64,000 bases of DNA from Lepidonotus clava. Lineage: Eukaryota > Annelida > Polychaeta > Phyllodocida > Polynoidae. Within the stretch, counting starts at the first letter, position 1, and the number at the start of each line of letters is the position of its first letter. The position numbers were made by a program, and so were the translations under genes. Shown here in pieces: positions 1 to 13,312 of the stretch. The stretch is from the NCBI GenBank assembly GCA_936440205.1, contig OW387134.1, forward strand, positions 63,329,427-63,393,426. Reading direction: 5' to 3'. Below the pieces are notes generated by a model, which saw only the letters and a program-made list of their open reading frames with translations, was not told where the DNA came from and made no database searches.

Positions 1-1531
1 TAGGAGTTGATGAAGTCCACGACCCGCCTGATGTCCTCCAGTTGGAGGATCCTTGCAGTCGCCTGTCGCCCGCCAGACTTCTTTTGCCTGGTCACCACCC
101 CGTAGCACTTGTACCACTTGATGATGGACGTCAGCTTGTTCTGGCTGATGCTGGAAAGGTCACAAGGTAAGAGTTACATTAGGCCAATAATCATTGGACA
201 CAGGCAACAAATACAGGTAAGTATTGTAATATTAATATGGACGATTTGTGAAGGTAAGTGCCATGATCAGATTCTGTTATGATACATTACAGTTCATCTT
301 GTAATTTACCTCAAGTAGTACATTAATAGTAGGGATATCTAGGTAGACCTTAGTTTAGCAAAGAAGTTGAATATCAAAGCTACTCACGCGTACATGAACT
401 TCAAAGTGTCCCTGCAGACTGGCCGAGAACCGACGAGGTAGTGGCTTCTTTGGTGCTGCCTCTCCCCTCTCCCCTTAATCCCCTTCTTCCAGGTGGACAG
501 CCTGCTGCTATTGTCTGTGCAGGTACTGACGATGCCCAGTAGCAACATGTCCTTCTCGCCTAGAAAACAAAGTAGATTAGGATAATAACAATCTGTACAT
601 GATATGCATGTGACTCAAGGAATGAGGTTTCTGGATTGACCCATGAACTAGGTTAACACACCCTAAATACTAACTTAAAAACGGTCTGGTTGAGTGTTAA
701 TAGTTGTCTGTTATACTTCAAGACGTTGTCATGGATTATGGGATAGTTTTGAGCAAGAACGACATAGCTACATGGTCGTGGCGACAGGTTTGCATAACAT
801 GTATCTCATGAAAAACTTACCTGAGGACAGCTGAAAGACCTCCTGCCGACGCGCGACCAGCTCCGACGTCGTGAACTGTTTACTGCACTCCTTGTCTTTG
901 TAGTGCTTGCAGGAACATCTAAAGACAACAACATACATGATATTAGACTTAGTTCACCTTCCTGAGGGCCACAATGGCATGAGACATGATTGATAACCGT
1001 TACAGGCCGGCCGGATCAGCTGACGCCATTAAGTAGGTCACCGGACAACCCCGACGGATCATCCCTGTTTATGGCATGAAATCAACTTTGAAACTTGATA
1101 AAAACTAGTTAGGCAGTTAGAATACATACTAGGGCACAATCGTAGGCAGTTTCATCAACATTGAAAGGGATTTAGGCACTTTGCGTACTTGTTTCAGAGA
1201 TAGGGCAGCCGACCGCATGTCGGCCATTATAAAGTTTTTCAAAAACTCACATGAAGCGTTCGCAGTCGTCCCACTCCGCCTCTAGAAGGTCGTCCGTGGG
1301 GTTAGGGATGACTAGTGGCTCATCCTCATCGTCCTCAGCATCCTCCGGTTCCCCTAGATCCTCCTGAACATCTTCTTCTTCCTCGGGGGGATCGTCTTGC
1401 CCCTCCTCCCCGTCGGCGAAGAGAAAGTACTCGTCGACCAAAGTCCGCCATTGCTGTGGCTCGGCTATACCACGTAAATTTGCCCGATTTATCGTATTCA
1501 GGGCATCCGCGACAGCCTCCTCGCGATCCAT
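1..1531 (-). CDS. 5' part of a four-exon (or longer) gene, CxC/CSxxF-motif protein of a multicopy transposase-like family
   Basis: The gene is read on the minus strand and is cut by the left edge of the window. I assign exons at 1531-1251, 918-821, 559-388 and 150-1. All junctions are GT-AG and the phases agree, giving 233 codons before the edge. The start is ATG at 1531-1529. Residues 1-94 are acidic, with Asp/Glu runs around residues 45-70. Exon 2 encodes CSCKHYKDKECSKQF followed by a Glu/Arg helix. Exon 3 continues with a hydrophobic LLLGIV stretch, a basic loop and CRDTLKFMYA. Exon 4 gives a basic block ending in VVDFINSY. From memory, this order (CxC, CSxxF, ELDxxILG-like, CRxTFxFLH-like, VVxFI) recurs in a large unnamed family of fish, coral and amphioxus proteins that look transposon-derived and often carry a DDE/integrase-like C-terminus, which would lie outside this window. 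Function is unknown. It may be a mobile-element gene or a host gene derived from one. Confidence 0.72.
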
Positions 1532-3517
1532 GTCCTTCCCGACGATGTTGGGAGGTAATCCACATCAAAATCCAGCAGTGATCCAGGATTAAAACAGCTA
1601 AATCCGTCGGAGAAGTGATGTCGCACGTCCGTCCTGCTCGCCATGCGTCCCTTTAAATTTCCACAACAACTGAAACCGGAAGGCACGCGAGGCCTCTCAG
1701 CCAATCAACGCGCCGCATTCCGCACACGTGACCTCCTTGACGACGATTGTTTACGTGACGACGATCGGGGAAACACGTTCTGATTGGTCCTTGCCGGCGC
1801 GAATTCAAAATCCGAGGCTGTCATTGGCCAGTTCACTTCGCGCCCTTTCAGCAGGTACCCGGAACATGGGGGTGGGATGAGATCCAGACCGACAGGCAAG
1901 CCGCGAAGTTAGGGGAAAATGGCGTGAATCGAGGGTCTTTTGTTTCAGATCACTGAGGCGTTGCGCGTCTTTGGGGCCTATTTAGAGGGACTAAGAGATG
2001 GCTTTGGGACCTAAAATTTTTTTTGGGAAGACTTCTGATATAGGAGATATGAATAAAAGAAAAAACCCATTTTCGATAAAAAATGCGAAATGCGACTTCA
2101 GAGCCCCATATCTCAGTTCGACTTTCTGCGACATCCGACTCATTTCGCCAAAACGGGTCACATATGGGTAAGAAACTCTTGGGAAATTATTCAAAATGGT
2201 ATAGAAAACTGCTCAAACTAAACTAATTCTATGTTGAATAGACCAAATATTTGAAAAGTGAAGACATTTCATATAAAAATATTGCATATTTGCAATAAAA
2301 CCCGTGATATGGGTATGAATTGTTTACTGCATCCCTTCTTTATGGGTATGTTTTACAGAAATATATGTCCTTCAAAATGGGTCTGTTTTCAAACCTATGA
2401 CACACACATCCAGGCATAGTGAATGCTAGTCGCACCCCCGGGGACTAAACGTAAAAAGAATGTAAATGTGATGTGCTAATTAGGTATAGTCGAGACATGA
2501 CCTAAAAGGAACATAACTAATGTGTAATTACTAAGTGAGGTTGTAACCAAACCTAGAAAGGATGTAACTGTTACATACTGCTTAGAGGGTGTAAATATGC
2601 AACCTAAAAGAAACATGACTGAGACATTCTAATAATGTGTTGTCAGCACAACCTACTCACAGAATTCACTCACAGAAGTAAAGTGCATCATGGCAATAGT
2701 TAAAACTATGATCTCCCAGTCAGGCATAATTATGAAGTAACTATAATCTTTCAGTAATGTTATTACTTTTTTTGTTATCATTTTGACATTGTAACTTTGC
2801 AGCAATGCATATTTGAAGGCTTCTAATTATGTCACTGAGACGTACACTGTGATGTAAGAGAAAGAAATCGTTGTTGTGTGATGGCATGACATTTTACAGC
2901 ACCATGATTTGATGGCTTCCAAATACATCACTGAGACCTCTGACTTCACAGAAAGACATTCATATTATGCGAGAGTGTGACGTTATGAGGACATTGATTT
3001 GATGGCTCCCAATAAAGTCCATCAGTCCAATATTGTGACATCTCTGTGACAGTCAAATCAGTATGGTTCTAACCATACTATGTGTCATAGCGACGTTGTG
3101 TTTGGGTTTGGTTTCAACCATAGCTAAGCTCATTATGATATAACAGTGACATGCTGTTTAGGCCCAGACTTGAGCTCAGGCATGTCTCAGTGATTTTCTG
3201 CTTGGGTTATAACTTCATTAAATCAGAAACTCACTATAAAATGGATGTCTTTGCCACAACTATTGTAACAGTTTTCAAGAAATCTGCATTTCTAGCTTAT
3301 ATTTAGTTGTAAGCACAAGCTCAACAAAACATTCCATTTCAGTAAGGTATTCACCTTATCGCATCAGAAATGTCATAGATACCTCTTATCAGAGTCTAGC
3401 CAGTTATGCTTAGAAACAGCAGGGGCACTATGATACTATTTCACTAAAGATATTAGTAAGGCTCAATAGTTCAGAGGAAAAGAGATGGAAGCATCGTCTG
3501 GGCACCATCTTACATCA
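1532..3517. other. Upstream flank and intergenic sequence without a convincing gene
   Basis: The first 400 bases form the 5' flank of the minus-strand gene. They are relatively GC-rich, with several ACGT/CACGTG-type boxes near 1734-1760. From about 2800 to 3030 there is a weak imperfect repeat with a period near 100: phrases such as TTTGATGGCT and TCACTGAGAC recur. No open frame here resembles a known protein. Confidence 0.4.
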
Positions 3518-3826
3518 GCAAGGATAGATCTTAACTTTTTATTGCACTAGTTCATCGGGTTAGTTGCTTGTCATTTGCACTAGCCCTACTTTGATTGCAC
3601 TAGTACCGACTTAGCAAATGCCCATACAAACAGTATGGTTCTTGTGTATTGGCTCTTTAATAGCGTTCATTACTCATGACGGAAGTGGACTTTTTTCAGA
3701 TGGAAGGGGCTCTTCATTTCAATTTGCACTAGGCTATTGGGCTAGTTGTGCAAAAATTGCACTAGTCCAACAAGATTTTGCATTAGTGCCGGTACTAGTG
3801 GGCTAGTGCTAAGATCGAACCCTGCC
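3518..3826. mobile_element. MITE-like inverted-repeat element rich in GCACTAG
   Basis: The left end, CAAGGATAGATCTTAAC, is nearly inverted at the right end, where the reverse complement reads CAGGGTTCGATCTTAGC. The interior repeats TTGCACTAG and GGGCTAGT many times. About 310 bp, with no transposase frame. I could not find a clean target-site duplication. Similar GGGCTAGT/GCACTAG phrases recur in an IQANK1 intron near 25860-26170. Confidence 0.55.
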
Positions 3827-6355
3827 TCAGGGTTTAGATCATAACGTCATAACGGGTTGCACGGACTCTCCTAGACGGCCCCACCATTGGGGACATCACG
3901 CCAAAACGTACTCCAGTCATTAATCTTTCCTTTGAAGAATCGATGATTGTATCTCGTAATATCGTATATATGCAACTCCCCTGTATATTGCTCGTGTATA
4001 TACGGTGACCTTCCTTCATAAAGCATAGTTCGTGGCGTATGGTGAGAGAAGTGAAGCATGGCAGGGACTCTCAAAAGTGCACTTATTGAGACATGTGAGG
4101 CCAATTTCTTGGCGGGGTCAAGGTAATACAATGACCTCTGTAATAGGCCTTTTTTAAAAGTCAATGGAGCAATCTGGTATTGGAGAACTGGTCCAAAGTG
4201 TCAGTGAACTTATAAGGGCGTTCTGCTTGGGTGAATTCACGTCATACATTATTCATACCTCATACTGATGATACATTCTGTTAAGGATATTTTAGATAGA
4301 AACTTTTTTCTTATGATGACGTAACTATGATAATAATGATAGGCTACCAACTACTAAATGTAAATGACAAGAAAGGGCTTTTGGCGCAATATCACAGTTA
4401 TAGTCTTCCTGGATCTGGAGGGGGTTTCCTAACTTTCCGGTATGTGCCTAACGGATAATTATAAATAACGGAGACACTCTGTATTTGTAAAAGAATAACG
4501 AATACCACTCTGTTACAAAATCTGTAAATAATTTTCTCTGAATGTAAATTTCAGCGGATTTTCCTTTCAATCATTCCACTAATTCTATAGGACACATAAA
4601 TAATGCGTTCAAATAGTGAATTTAAGGGAAACGGAATATGCAATGATATCTCCCGCTGCATTGATAGCGGGAATAACGAAGTATCTTAGTAGAAAGTTAT
4701 GCACCTCCCGCCTAGTAAGTGGTGGCTGGATAGTAGCACTCTGTGATCTAGATGTCACTGACCTCAGGAGGTCGTCTCGCTTGGTTGGCCTCACCTCCAA
4801 GGTTTTGAGCGCAAGTCAGTGTTCGCACCAGGCACACTAAGATATTTCAGAGCTCTTATGTTGGCTGAACATCTCAAGACCGCAAGCAACCTGAGCACGT
4901 GACCAGAAAACAAAATTTATATCAAATTGGCCTCAAGTACCAGTATGCTGATTTAATTTGTCTCAAATCGTTGAAGTGTCCCTATAGTATAAGATAGTGC
5001 ACCTTGTTATACTGCCCTCCATAAGAAGGCATATGTATGGCAAAAACTCATGAAGTTGTTATTAGGACTTTGAAAGGACTTTCTTTGTACAATAACTGAT
5101 TTATCGGATAATTATAACCTTAGCGAGGATAGTTTCTAAATGATTGATAATTTCTCCGCTCCGAAGGATAGGTGTATAATATAGACATTTATTATATATA
5201 AGAATATATATATGTGTGTGTGTACATATATAGATAATGAATGTAATATATCTTGGAGCAACAATTCTCGGAGCAACAATTCTCGTTGAATGAAAAGTAT
5301 CTATGTCAATTATTGTAAGTAAAATATAATGAAGCATATGAAAGCATCATAAAAAAAGCCCTTAGATATAAGTTTCTATGTGTTCTAATATAATTACATA
5401 GTCAGCTGATTACATGCATATTCGGTTTTCTATCGACTGCAACTGAATATCATAGGGCGTTAACATTTAAGCCCGAGACGGATCTTGACAAATGGGGTAC
5501 ATTAACCTATCGGTGACCCCCACCACCCTTACATTATGACCCTTCACACCTGCTGTGGGGGAAGTTAAGCATACAGGAGTCTGTTGTGTATCTCCATCCT
5601 AACTTAGTGAGACTTGATATATCTCACCTGAGCCCTATTGCATGGGTTGTAGAGTGGTTCTTGGAAGCGCATGGGGCTCTTGGAATGCTTATAGTTTACT
5701 TCAATTTTTGGAGAAGTGTAAAATAGTTATGAATACCATGTAAATGTGCATGTATGCAACAATCCTCTATGGCAAAGATTGTTTGGATTCTGCATGACCC
5801 CAGCGACTTTATAGGTGAAGCGTAAAGGAGATAACAAAAATCCTAAATATAGTCAGTACCTCTTAATTGATATATATTTCAAAGAGCATTATATTTCCTA
5901 ACCTATCTCACAGGGCTGTCATGTCATCTAGGCTCTCAGACACAAGGTCTGTGTGTGAAGTCACCCATAGCAAGAACCTTATCAGCTTGCCCTTCTTACC
6001 TAAAAGAGCCTAGATGACGTCACCTGGACTCAGGAGAAGCCACTATACAAGTTGATTTTAAAACATTAATTTCTCATGTATGTATTCTCATGCCTCTCTA
6101 AATTAGCATAACCCTGCGTACTGCACTGAAAACACAAAGTTGTCAAAAGTGGTGCTAAAAACGCGACCCAATGTTGTCTGTGTCTTTTATACAAAAAATC
6201 TTATTTATGAATAGTTTCATGTTGTAGATATCATAGTCCATAATATTGGCTTCCTATTATCTTATTACAATTTATTAGGTATGGCCATTACACATAGGAG
6301 GCCTATGAGTTGTATGTTTTTTGACACCATTCACTTACAATACTTTATCATAGAC
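3827..6355. other. Intergenic, no gene seen
   Basis: Only short frames without family resemblance are present. A TA/TG-rich microsatellite lies at about 5190-5235. The rest is AT-rich unique-looking sequence. Confidence 0.4.
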
Positions 6356-6735
6356 AGAGGCCATGACAACCTTGGGCTGTCGTTTTAGGCACCATTCACT
6401 AACAACCCTATGGTCGTCAGGCAGCACTTTTGACTCTCATTTTGTTCTGTAACAACCCTATGACAACCCGATTCTCAGTTTTTGCTTCTCTGACAGCCTT
6501 TTTGGCCAAAGTAGTCGGGAGAAAATGACAACCTTTGGGTTGTCATCCAGCCTCAAAATTCATAATGACAACCCTCTGACCACCCCCAAATTGTCAAAGG
6601 ATTGTCACAAGGTTGTCACACAGCATCAATGGCCTGAAATGAGCCCTGCTCTGCCCCCACAAGTCACCTATGACAACCCAAAAGTCACCTATGACAACCC
6701 AAAAGTCACCTATGACAACCCTCTGACAACTTTAA
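6356..6735. repeat. TGACAACC-rich interspersed and tandem repeat
   Basis: The word GACAACC, with its partner GGTTGTCA, occurs repeatedly across this stretch. At 6658-6720 there are three head-to-tail copies of a 20-bp unit (AAGTCACCTATGACAACCCA). An open frame at 6525-6875 simply translates the repeat (VTYDNPK three times) and is not a gene by itself. Confidence 0.6.
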
Positions 6736-7147
6736 AGTGGCTCTCTGACGACTTTGTGTTTTCAGTGTGTAAGTATAAAGAAACCGTGTCACACAATACT
6801 AAACTATATCATAGTGCTATGTGCCTGAACATTACCTCTAGGATAATAACATTTAAGGCCTATTTCTTGCTGTGATTTATCGTGTAATGCAACAACTAGG
6901 CTTATTATCATTGGCATACATAAGATCCGGTACGAATTATGCTATTATTAGAATTACTATCAACCGCACACACTGCAGTCTGCAAAACACAGAAAAACTA
7001 CCAAATCTGTTGATGGTAATTTCTTAGTGTAGAGGAATTCACCTATGCATGACTTTCATTATAGGGAGTAGACTGTGTGTCAAATTTCTTAGCAAAAACA
7101 CATACACTATACATCAAATCATACATAACACCATTCATGCGTGGATT

Positions 7148-7262
7148 GCGCCCCCCCCCCCCCCTTTCTTTAATCATGTTTGTGCCCCCCCCCCACTCCC
7201 CCGTACATTCATGTTTGTTGCCCCCCCCCCCCCCCAAACAATTCCTCGATCCGCCCCTGCCG
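7148..7262. repeat. Three poly-C tracts, probably the end of a CAGGGGCGGATC-type element
   Basis: C-runs of about 16, 11 and 17 bases are separated by the short phrase TTCATGTTTGT and its variants. The block ends in GATCCGCCCCTG, the reverse complement of CAGGGGCGGATC, which I know as a frequent terminal motif of hAT-type non-autonomous elements in invertebrates. No matching left end was found, so the element may be truncated. Confidence 0.5.
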
Positions 7263-7591
7263 TTCTACATTTAATTGAAGTCCCATTATTGTATAAACAA
7301 AAACAGCCTGAGTTGATATAGGTATATCTCAATTAGATGGCAAATATGGTTTGTATGCTCATACAATTTCCTGATGAATAAGAACTCGAAATTCCATGTT
7401 CCTACTTTATGATCCCATAATAATTGTCGAACTATATTGCAATCCCATAATCTTTTGATAAAACAGTCCAAATATAACCATTTCTCATTGTTGATCCTGT
7501 ATCATACGCCTTTTATCTGAAAGCCTTGTGTGACTGTCATTCAACAAGAAAACATTTTTCCAAGTCATAAGTAGCATATATATATAGACTC

Positions 7592-7592
<1 letters not shown>

Positions 7593-7655
<63 letters not shown>
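7593..7655. repeat. (AT)n microsatellite
   Basis: An uninterrupted AT dinucleotide run of about 60 bases. It produces an apparent isoleucine/tyrosine repeat in open frames and is not coding. Confidence 0.95.
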
Positions 7656-7658
<3 letters not shown>

Positions 7659-8540
7659 CTGTTTAGGCTCTCCATGCATCTAATGCGTGGCAGAGAGATA
7701 TCGGTTTCCTGTTTTTCATGAAAGCATTTCTGATAAGTTTGCATATACACTATGATTGTACACGATATGCCTATTTCTCCTATGATATGTGTGTGCTGTT
7801 CTATATTAGTTGGTATAATAATATTTGATATCCGTATTCGTATTCTAGCTATGAGAAGAAATGCAGTAAATCGTTTTGGGACGAGGTGGAGGTGGACTTG
7901 GACCAAATAAACAAACTACAGATAACTACCCTCCTGATCTCTCCCTTCTAATTCATATACCTATTATCTGTTTCTCTTTTCATGTCCCCAAAAACAAGAG
8001 TACCCTTACTATACCAACGATACTTGTGTCACAAGAATACCAGTATTACCACAAACCAAAATAACAACAAATAAGTCAAACTGTTTCAAACTGCCATACT
8101 TTTGATGTTGGTGTATTCACTGGATATTCCGGGGGCATCAAAGACAATGAAAAACTAATTTATAATCCGAAAATACAAAATGTCACTATAGACACTCACC
8201 GTGCAGGTTTGTTTTTCAATTTTCAGAAATCGGTGTTTATGTGTATGAGAGGGATGAGGTGGGTGGGAGGCCGGGTTCGCTGCCTCCTCTGGTATTCACC
8301 ATGTGTCTGCCTCCTGACCCCAGCTGACCCCTGAGGCCACGGCCAAGGTCAGGCGTGTCAGCCCGTTAGCCCCAAGGCTTTTGGAGCAAACCGCCATGTT
8401 ATGGTGAGTGTACGCCTCGTGAAATAAGTCCATGAAGGCAAAACGTCCACATTTTACCACTGACAATTTGCATACAATTTGAGTTGGAGTTATAGCCCCC
8501 TTGGCATGATGTCAGTGACTACAGGTTTTAGTGCAGACTG

Positions 8541-8592
8541 TTATTGTTCATTTTCAAATGGATACATGTATCCATTTGAAAATGAACGATAA
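8541..8592. repeat. 52-bp near-perfect palindrome
   Basis: The centre lies between 8566 and 8567 (ACA|TGT). Arms of 21 bp are perfectly complementary with no spacer, and extend to 26 bp with one mismatch at 8545/8588. It could extrude as a cruciform or be a fused pair of transposon ends. Confidence 0.9.
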
Positions 8593-8639
8593 CGGTGCAT
8601 TCCCAGGGAGCATATTCTGCAAGTGAAGTATAACTTACT

Positions 8640-9220
8640 GGTACGTTATCTATTGCAATATCAGCATGTGTGTATATGAGGGTTGAAAGGAGATTATAAG
8701 GTATAATGTCATACATTTTGCAAGTGTATGATTATCTAAGAAAGAATTGTGGTTGCATGTCCTCCAGCTAGTTCACCTATAACTATAGTGTGTTTGCAGT
8801 CAGACTTATACCTCTAGGTTTCTCCGCGTTCTTATTTCCAGAGGTCCGCACTTAATCTACCCAATACAGCACATACACCTGTATCAGCCAAATACCTTTG
8901 TGATTTACAACTATGCCAGCTTCAGTCGCTAAGTAAATGGTTTATGGTAAATGATTGAAATTTACTCGCCTTTGAGCCGATTTCACTGAGGTCAGGTAGA
9001 GATATTTCGCTGAGTAGCCCTAACTTTAGACTCTAATCTGCTCAGCTCGGCTTAAAATAGAAGTATCCAAACACCTACCACAGGTGGGGTTTTTACCGGC
9101 AGGGGCGGCCTTAGCTGAACGCCGCAAACAGTCCGACTGAGTGTATGGGGAGGGGGGCAACTTGCATTATCAATTGCTATATTAGCATGTGTGTGTATGA
9201 GGGTTGAAAGGAGACCCATT
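8640..9220. repeat. Two dispersed direct copies of a ~50-bp phrase
   Basis: The sequence around 8645-8692 (CAGCATGTGTGTATATGAGG then GTTGAAAGGAGA) recurs at about 9168-9213 with a few changes. The second copy sits just downstream of CAGGGGCGGCC at about 9107, a typical left terminal motif of a short hAT-like element. I read this as fragments of one repeat family. Confidence 0.4.
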
Positions 9221-12200
9221 TCCATGGAAGGACAATAATAAAACGTATTCATGAAGAAAGGATGTACTAAATGATGAGAATTCATATTAGATGTTTTTAA
9301 TTTACAGCTATATGTAAGCTATTCTAAAAGCTATAATTTTCCATCTTATTGGTTAATGAATAGATCATTCTGAGCAGTTTCCTTCATTTTATGTATATTT
9401 CATTGACCAATATACTTTCTTTACCCATATAGATTGACACACCAATTGTTGTGAGGGAAATTTTCTCGCTCACTTAAATTACCTGAGTCTGAAAAGGATA
9501 TGTATGCTTTACTTATCGAGACAAATACTGCAGGCGTTGAAAATATTAAGAAATTTGGAAGTCGGAGCTTATCAATTATGACATCAAACACATTCATCAC
9601 ACTCAGCCATCTCCATTATAGTTTCAATACTATTTTCCTTTGTTGAATTATATGCACATGTGTATCCTAAAATTAGGAGAACATGTATTCAATTTATTGG
9701 GCAAACAGGTTCTAAACTGAGAATTTCTGATGAAATAAAAGTTAAAAACAAAACAAGACCTAGTTACGGCCAAGTAGCCCCCAGGTCTTCGTGTCTGTAC
9801 CTCCTTATGACTAAGGCTGTGTACCAACCAGGTACTCAGTCCGTATATTAACGATATCACTGCCCCAGTGTCTGCACAATAGCCTTCCGCGGCCCTACTA
9901 TTTTTAGCCCCCAGTGATGTCCGACCCTCCAGGGTTGGACAGTGTACATGGCCCTTTACTATAGAAACCTATGGGACTTTCACTGAACCCCATCTTCATG
10001 TCAAGTTTTCCCTATGATAACCCCATCATACTTTTACAATGTTGATTCAGGCCCTTCAAAAATATGTTCTGATATGATACATCTTTGAAATAAAAAGTTT
10101 CTTTTAATATGAATCATTTATTTTGTTAGTTTTGTTAAAAGTGTCTGAAATGCACTGACCAGTGACCCCTGGTAACCATGGTAACCAGAACCAGGTCAGG
10201 TCAAGTTAAGGTGTCCAGGGACATTGGGGTGGTGATGGACATAACACCACATGTCCTTATCTACTGATCTCTGTGAAGTTTTAGGGCAGTCCCCCTGAAC
10301 AGTGGGGTGTATGTCATCAAATAAACATTAACAGGCCCATTAATCTCAATTACCATGCCTTGGAACTGACTGAAATGAAAACTAAAGGACAAACTTTAAC
10401 ACTTTTTTTTGGTCATTTCTGTGATGAATTCAAATTCATGATTTTATGAACAGAGAGACAAATATGTTTTGTTGCATTCTGAGAAACAAGCATTTTCATA
10501 TCCTAATTACATCAGTCACAATCAGAGCAGATGTCACAAATGGTTTACTATAGAAACCTATGGGAATCTGGAGGGGGGGCAGAACTCCATGTCCGACCCT
10601 GGCCACCACCAGGGAGTGGTGACGTCTGGGTTGCGCCTCCCTATTAATGGCATTTCATGACTTGTCAAGGTAACACAATAGGTTCAAAACATCTCAAGCA
10701 TGATTTTTTCCACTAAACAGCAAAAGCTATTCGCGTCACATTTCTTAAGGGGTCACGCCACATATATAACCAGATAGGATCAAGACGGTTAAGCCTTTTG
10801 AGAGACAGACAATGACAAAAAAGCGCAGTTTTTTTACACTTTGCACCAGTATAATACTGTCTGCGTCATGGGTAACACTAATATAGGGATGTGCCTCACA
10901 ACAGATGTCTTTACTGAGTCAGGTTACTGTTGTCTATGGAATGCCACCCAAAACCTGCTACCTTCTCAGCTCAGTTTGTTTGGGGGTCTGAGAGGAAGAA
11001 AAAAGCCTCCTACATGTTGGCGGAGGTTCTTGGAAAGCTTACCCGTTGCGGGGGCAGTGTTGACCTGACCTAGTTTATATATGTTGGATGGTGTCATCCT
11101 CTATGTAAATCCCAATGTGTCTTTCTGTGATATATTTATATTATAACAAAGTGGATTGGCATTGACTTCAGCCAGGCTTTATGAAATGTCACAAGGCAAA
11201 AAAAAGTGAAAAAATAGGAAAACAATTAATCAAAGTGCAATGTTGTTTCAGACTGAGTTTGGGCAAATTGGAATTCGAAAGTGTAGTTATCATCAGCGCA
11301 TCCATCATTTTAAAAAATGAATGAATACTATAGCACCCTTCATGCCCTTTCACAAATTCCGGCAGCCTAGCTCTCCAGGACTGCGGAAAGAAAATCCCAA
11401 GTATTTTCAACAAGTGCCACTTTGAATCATAGATAACTTATCAAATGTAGTCTTTGGAGGTTAGTTGCTGTGCAGTTAACGTATATTAGCTTCCTCAGCT
11501 TTCCAGAATATACTATAACATATAGCCTGTATGGATGTCTAGAGAGACCACTATCTAATTGGAAACAGAATCAGGTTAAATCGGTGCATAGGCGGAGAAG
11601 GGGCCAACACTTGGTTGCGCTGTCCCAAATATATTTCCCATCTCTGTGAAAACATTGACTTCAATCAACTGTCACCCAGTCTGCAGCCACCCTGCCGCGT
11701 GATAAATGGGCACAGGGTGGCACCCTGAGGGTATGGAGTCTAAACATGTATCATGTAGTTTGTGTCATGTACATAGTTCTTGTTGGTTCTTGTCTGGTCT
11801 CAATATGAAGGTTCTGGCTCCAGTATGATATGGACTAAACCTATTGGCTTTGCATGTTTGCACTAAATATATATTCGCACCGGTACCTCAGGTGGTGGAG
11901 AGGTATAACCCTACATATTATCATATGAGTAAGCATCTCTTAGAGTCAGCGCTTGAGTACACATCAACCGGTACCCCAACGTGGCGTACCTTTTCTGTTA
12001 ATATTATAATAACAACTCAAACAAGGAGCAATACTCCTGATAGATACACCTTTACCTACCTTTGTCTTCTTAACGTACTCCTCGTAAAACTCCCAGGTAA
12101 AAGGTACGGCAGACTTGTGTTGGAGCCGTGTCCGATCCTTGGTGAGTACTGCGGAGTGTGTGCCGGGTGTGGGCCTATACCGGGACTGAGGGAGTGGGAT

Positions 12201-12423
12201 GCTACATCATGACAGTCGGCCCAGCTGAGGGCAGGGATGGCACGTGGGGGAGGAGGTGGAGGTGGGAGGGGAGGGGAGCTGAAGGCGCCCACGGCCGGTA
12301 TGGGGGCCGGGGTCTTATACGCCCAATAACCACTATAATATAGGCGATTCTTACCAAGTCGGTTGGCTGATGGGGCTAAAATACTACTCAAAGACCAAAT
12401 TCAAGTGACCAAATAGAAGCTAT
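9221..12423. other. Intergenic with low-order repeats, no gene seen
   Basis: The phrase TTTACTATAGAAACCTATGG occurs at about 9956 and again at about 10543. In both places TGTCCGACCCT occurs within about 50 bp, suggesting two copies of a repeat. Short frames around 10841-11068 and 11844-12391 show no family features. Confidence 0.35.
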
Positions 12424-12966
12424 TGAACTATAGAGAGTTAATTATCTCTTTGTATTAGGTGTACTTAATTGTCGCTTTATTTATGGATAATAGCTAGCTC
12501 CTATTGCAGTCTCCGCCTCGTTTGACTGCTGTCATCCAATACATAATCATAGTTCCACATCATGTAAGATGTAACACTTGCATGAAAAGATGTTCTTTAT
12601 TTATCTCCTGCATATTGTCGTTCCATGACAAGATCTCAATTGACAATGAACAGCTCCAAGGATGGAATCCCCTCAAACACACTCAGTCAACGCTCCCACC
12701 TTTTTATACAGTCTATCAGCTTCTATTCGAAATCCAGGACTCAGCTTTAAGACACAACCTTTCCAGGATGGTTACTCACAACAACGTTCAGCTAACTCTG
12801 AATTAGCTTGAGCACTACGCGCCCCTTTAGTATGGTACGTCATAATGATACATAGACTCCTCCCTTAACTCCTGTACATTGACAAGGAGTTATAGCTAAA
12901 GCGTGCGCTGATGTAAACATTGACGCTAAGCTAACAGAGCATGGACTGGCCATCCGCGTCAGTACA
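12424..12966 (-). mobile_element. Solo LTR, family B (inverted copy)
   Basis: On the minus strand the element begins TGTACTGACGCGGATGGCC and ends AATTAACTCTCTATAGTTCA, giving TG...CA ends. It is 543 bp and flanked by a perfect 4-bp target duplication, CTAT (12420-12423 and 12967-12970). No internal region is present. It matches the LTRs at 39762-40280 (same orientation) and 42098-42906 (opposite). The 4-bp duplication fits the Ty3/Gypsy type but does not prove it. The copies differ at many positions, so insertion is not very recent. Confidence 0.82.
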
Positions 12967-13312
12967 CTATCTTACATTGCCAAGGATGTTGCATAAGTTA
13001 ATTGACTCCGAGTTTAAATGCTCTTCTGATACAATGATAAGAAATAAATTTTGATTGTTTGAGCACATTGCCAATATAGTGGTGCAGTAAGATAGTGATA
13101 ACAAAATATCCTACAAACTTAGATAATGATATCTAATATGAGGCAAAATATTGAATTAGAAGGGTGTTTCTGTTGTTTTCAATGTGCCTCCGCACATGCA
13201 ATATGAAAACATTTAGGAACCGGATTTATCGGATTTTTTTCCAGATGTAAAATAGAGTTAGTTTCCAGAAAAATCTTTCTATTTGTTTTATATATATTTT
13301 CTGCTTTAAAAC

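Noticed and set aside
3834-4164. Minus-strand open frames of 61 and 97 codons
   Set aside because: Overlapping frames with no motif, no start context and no conserved pattern.
6658-6720. CRISPR-like spaced repeat
   Set aside because: Units are directly head to tail with no spacers, and the DNA is animal nuclear.
7043-7321. Proline- and glycine-rich frames
   Set aside because: Produced by poly-C tracts; no domain and no splice context.
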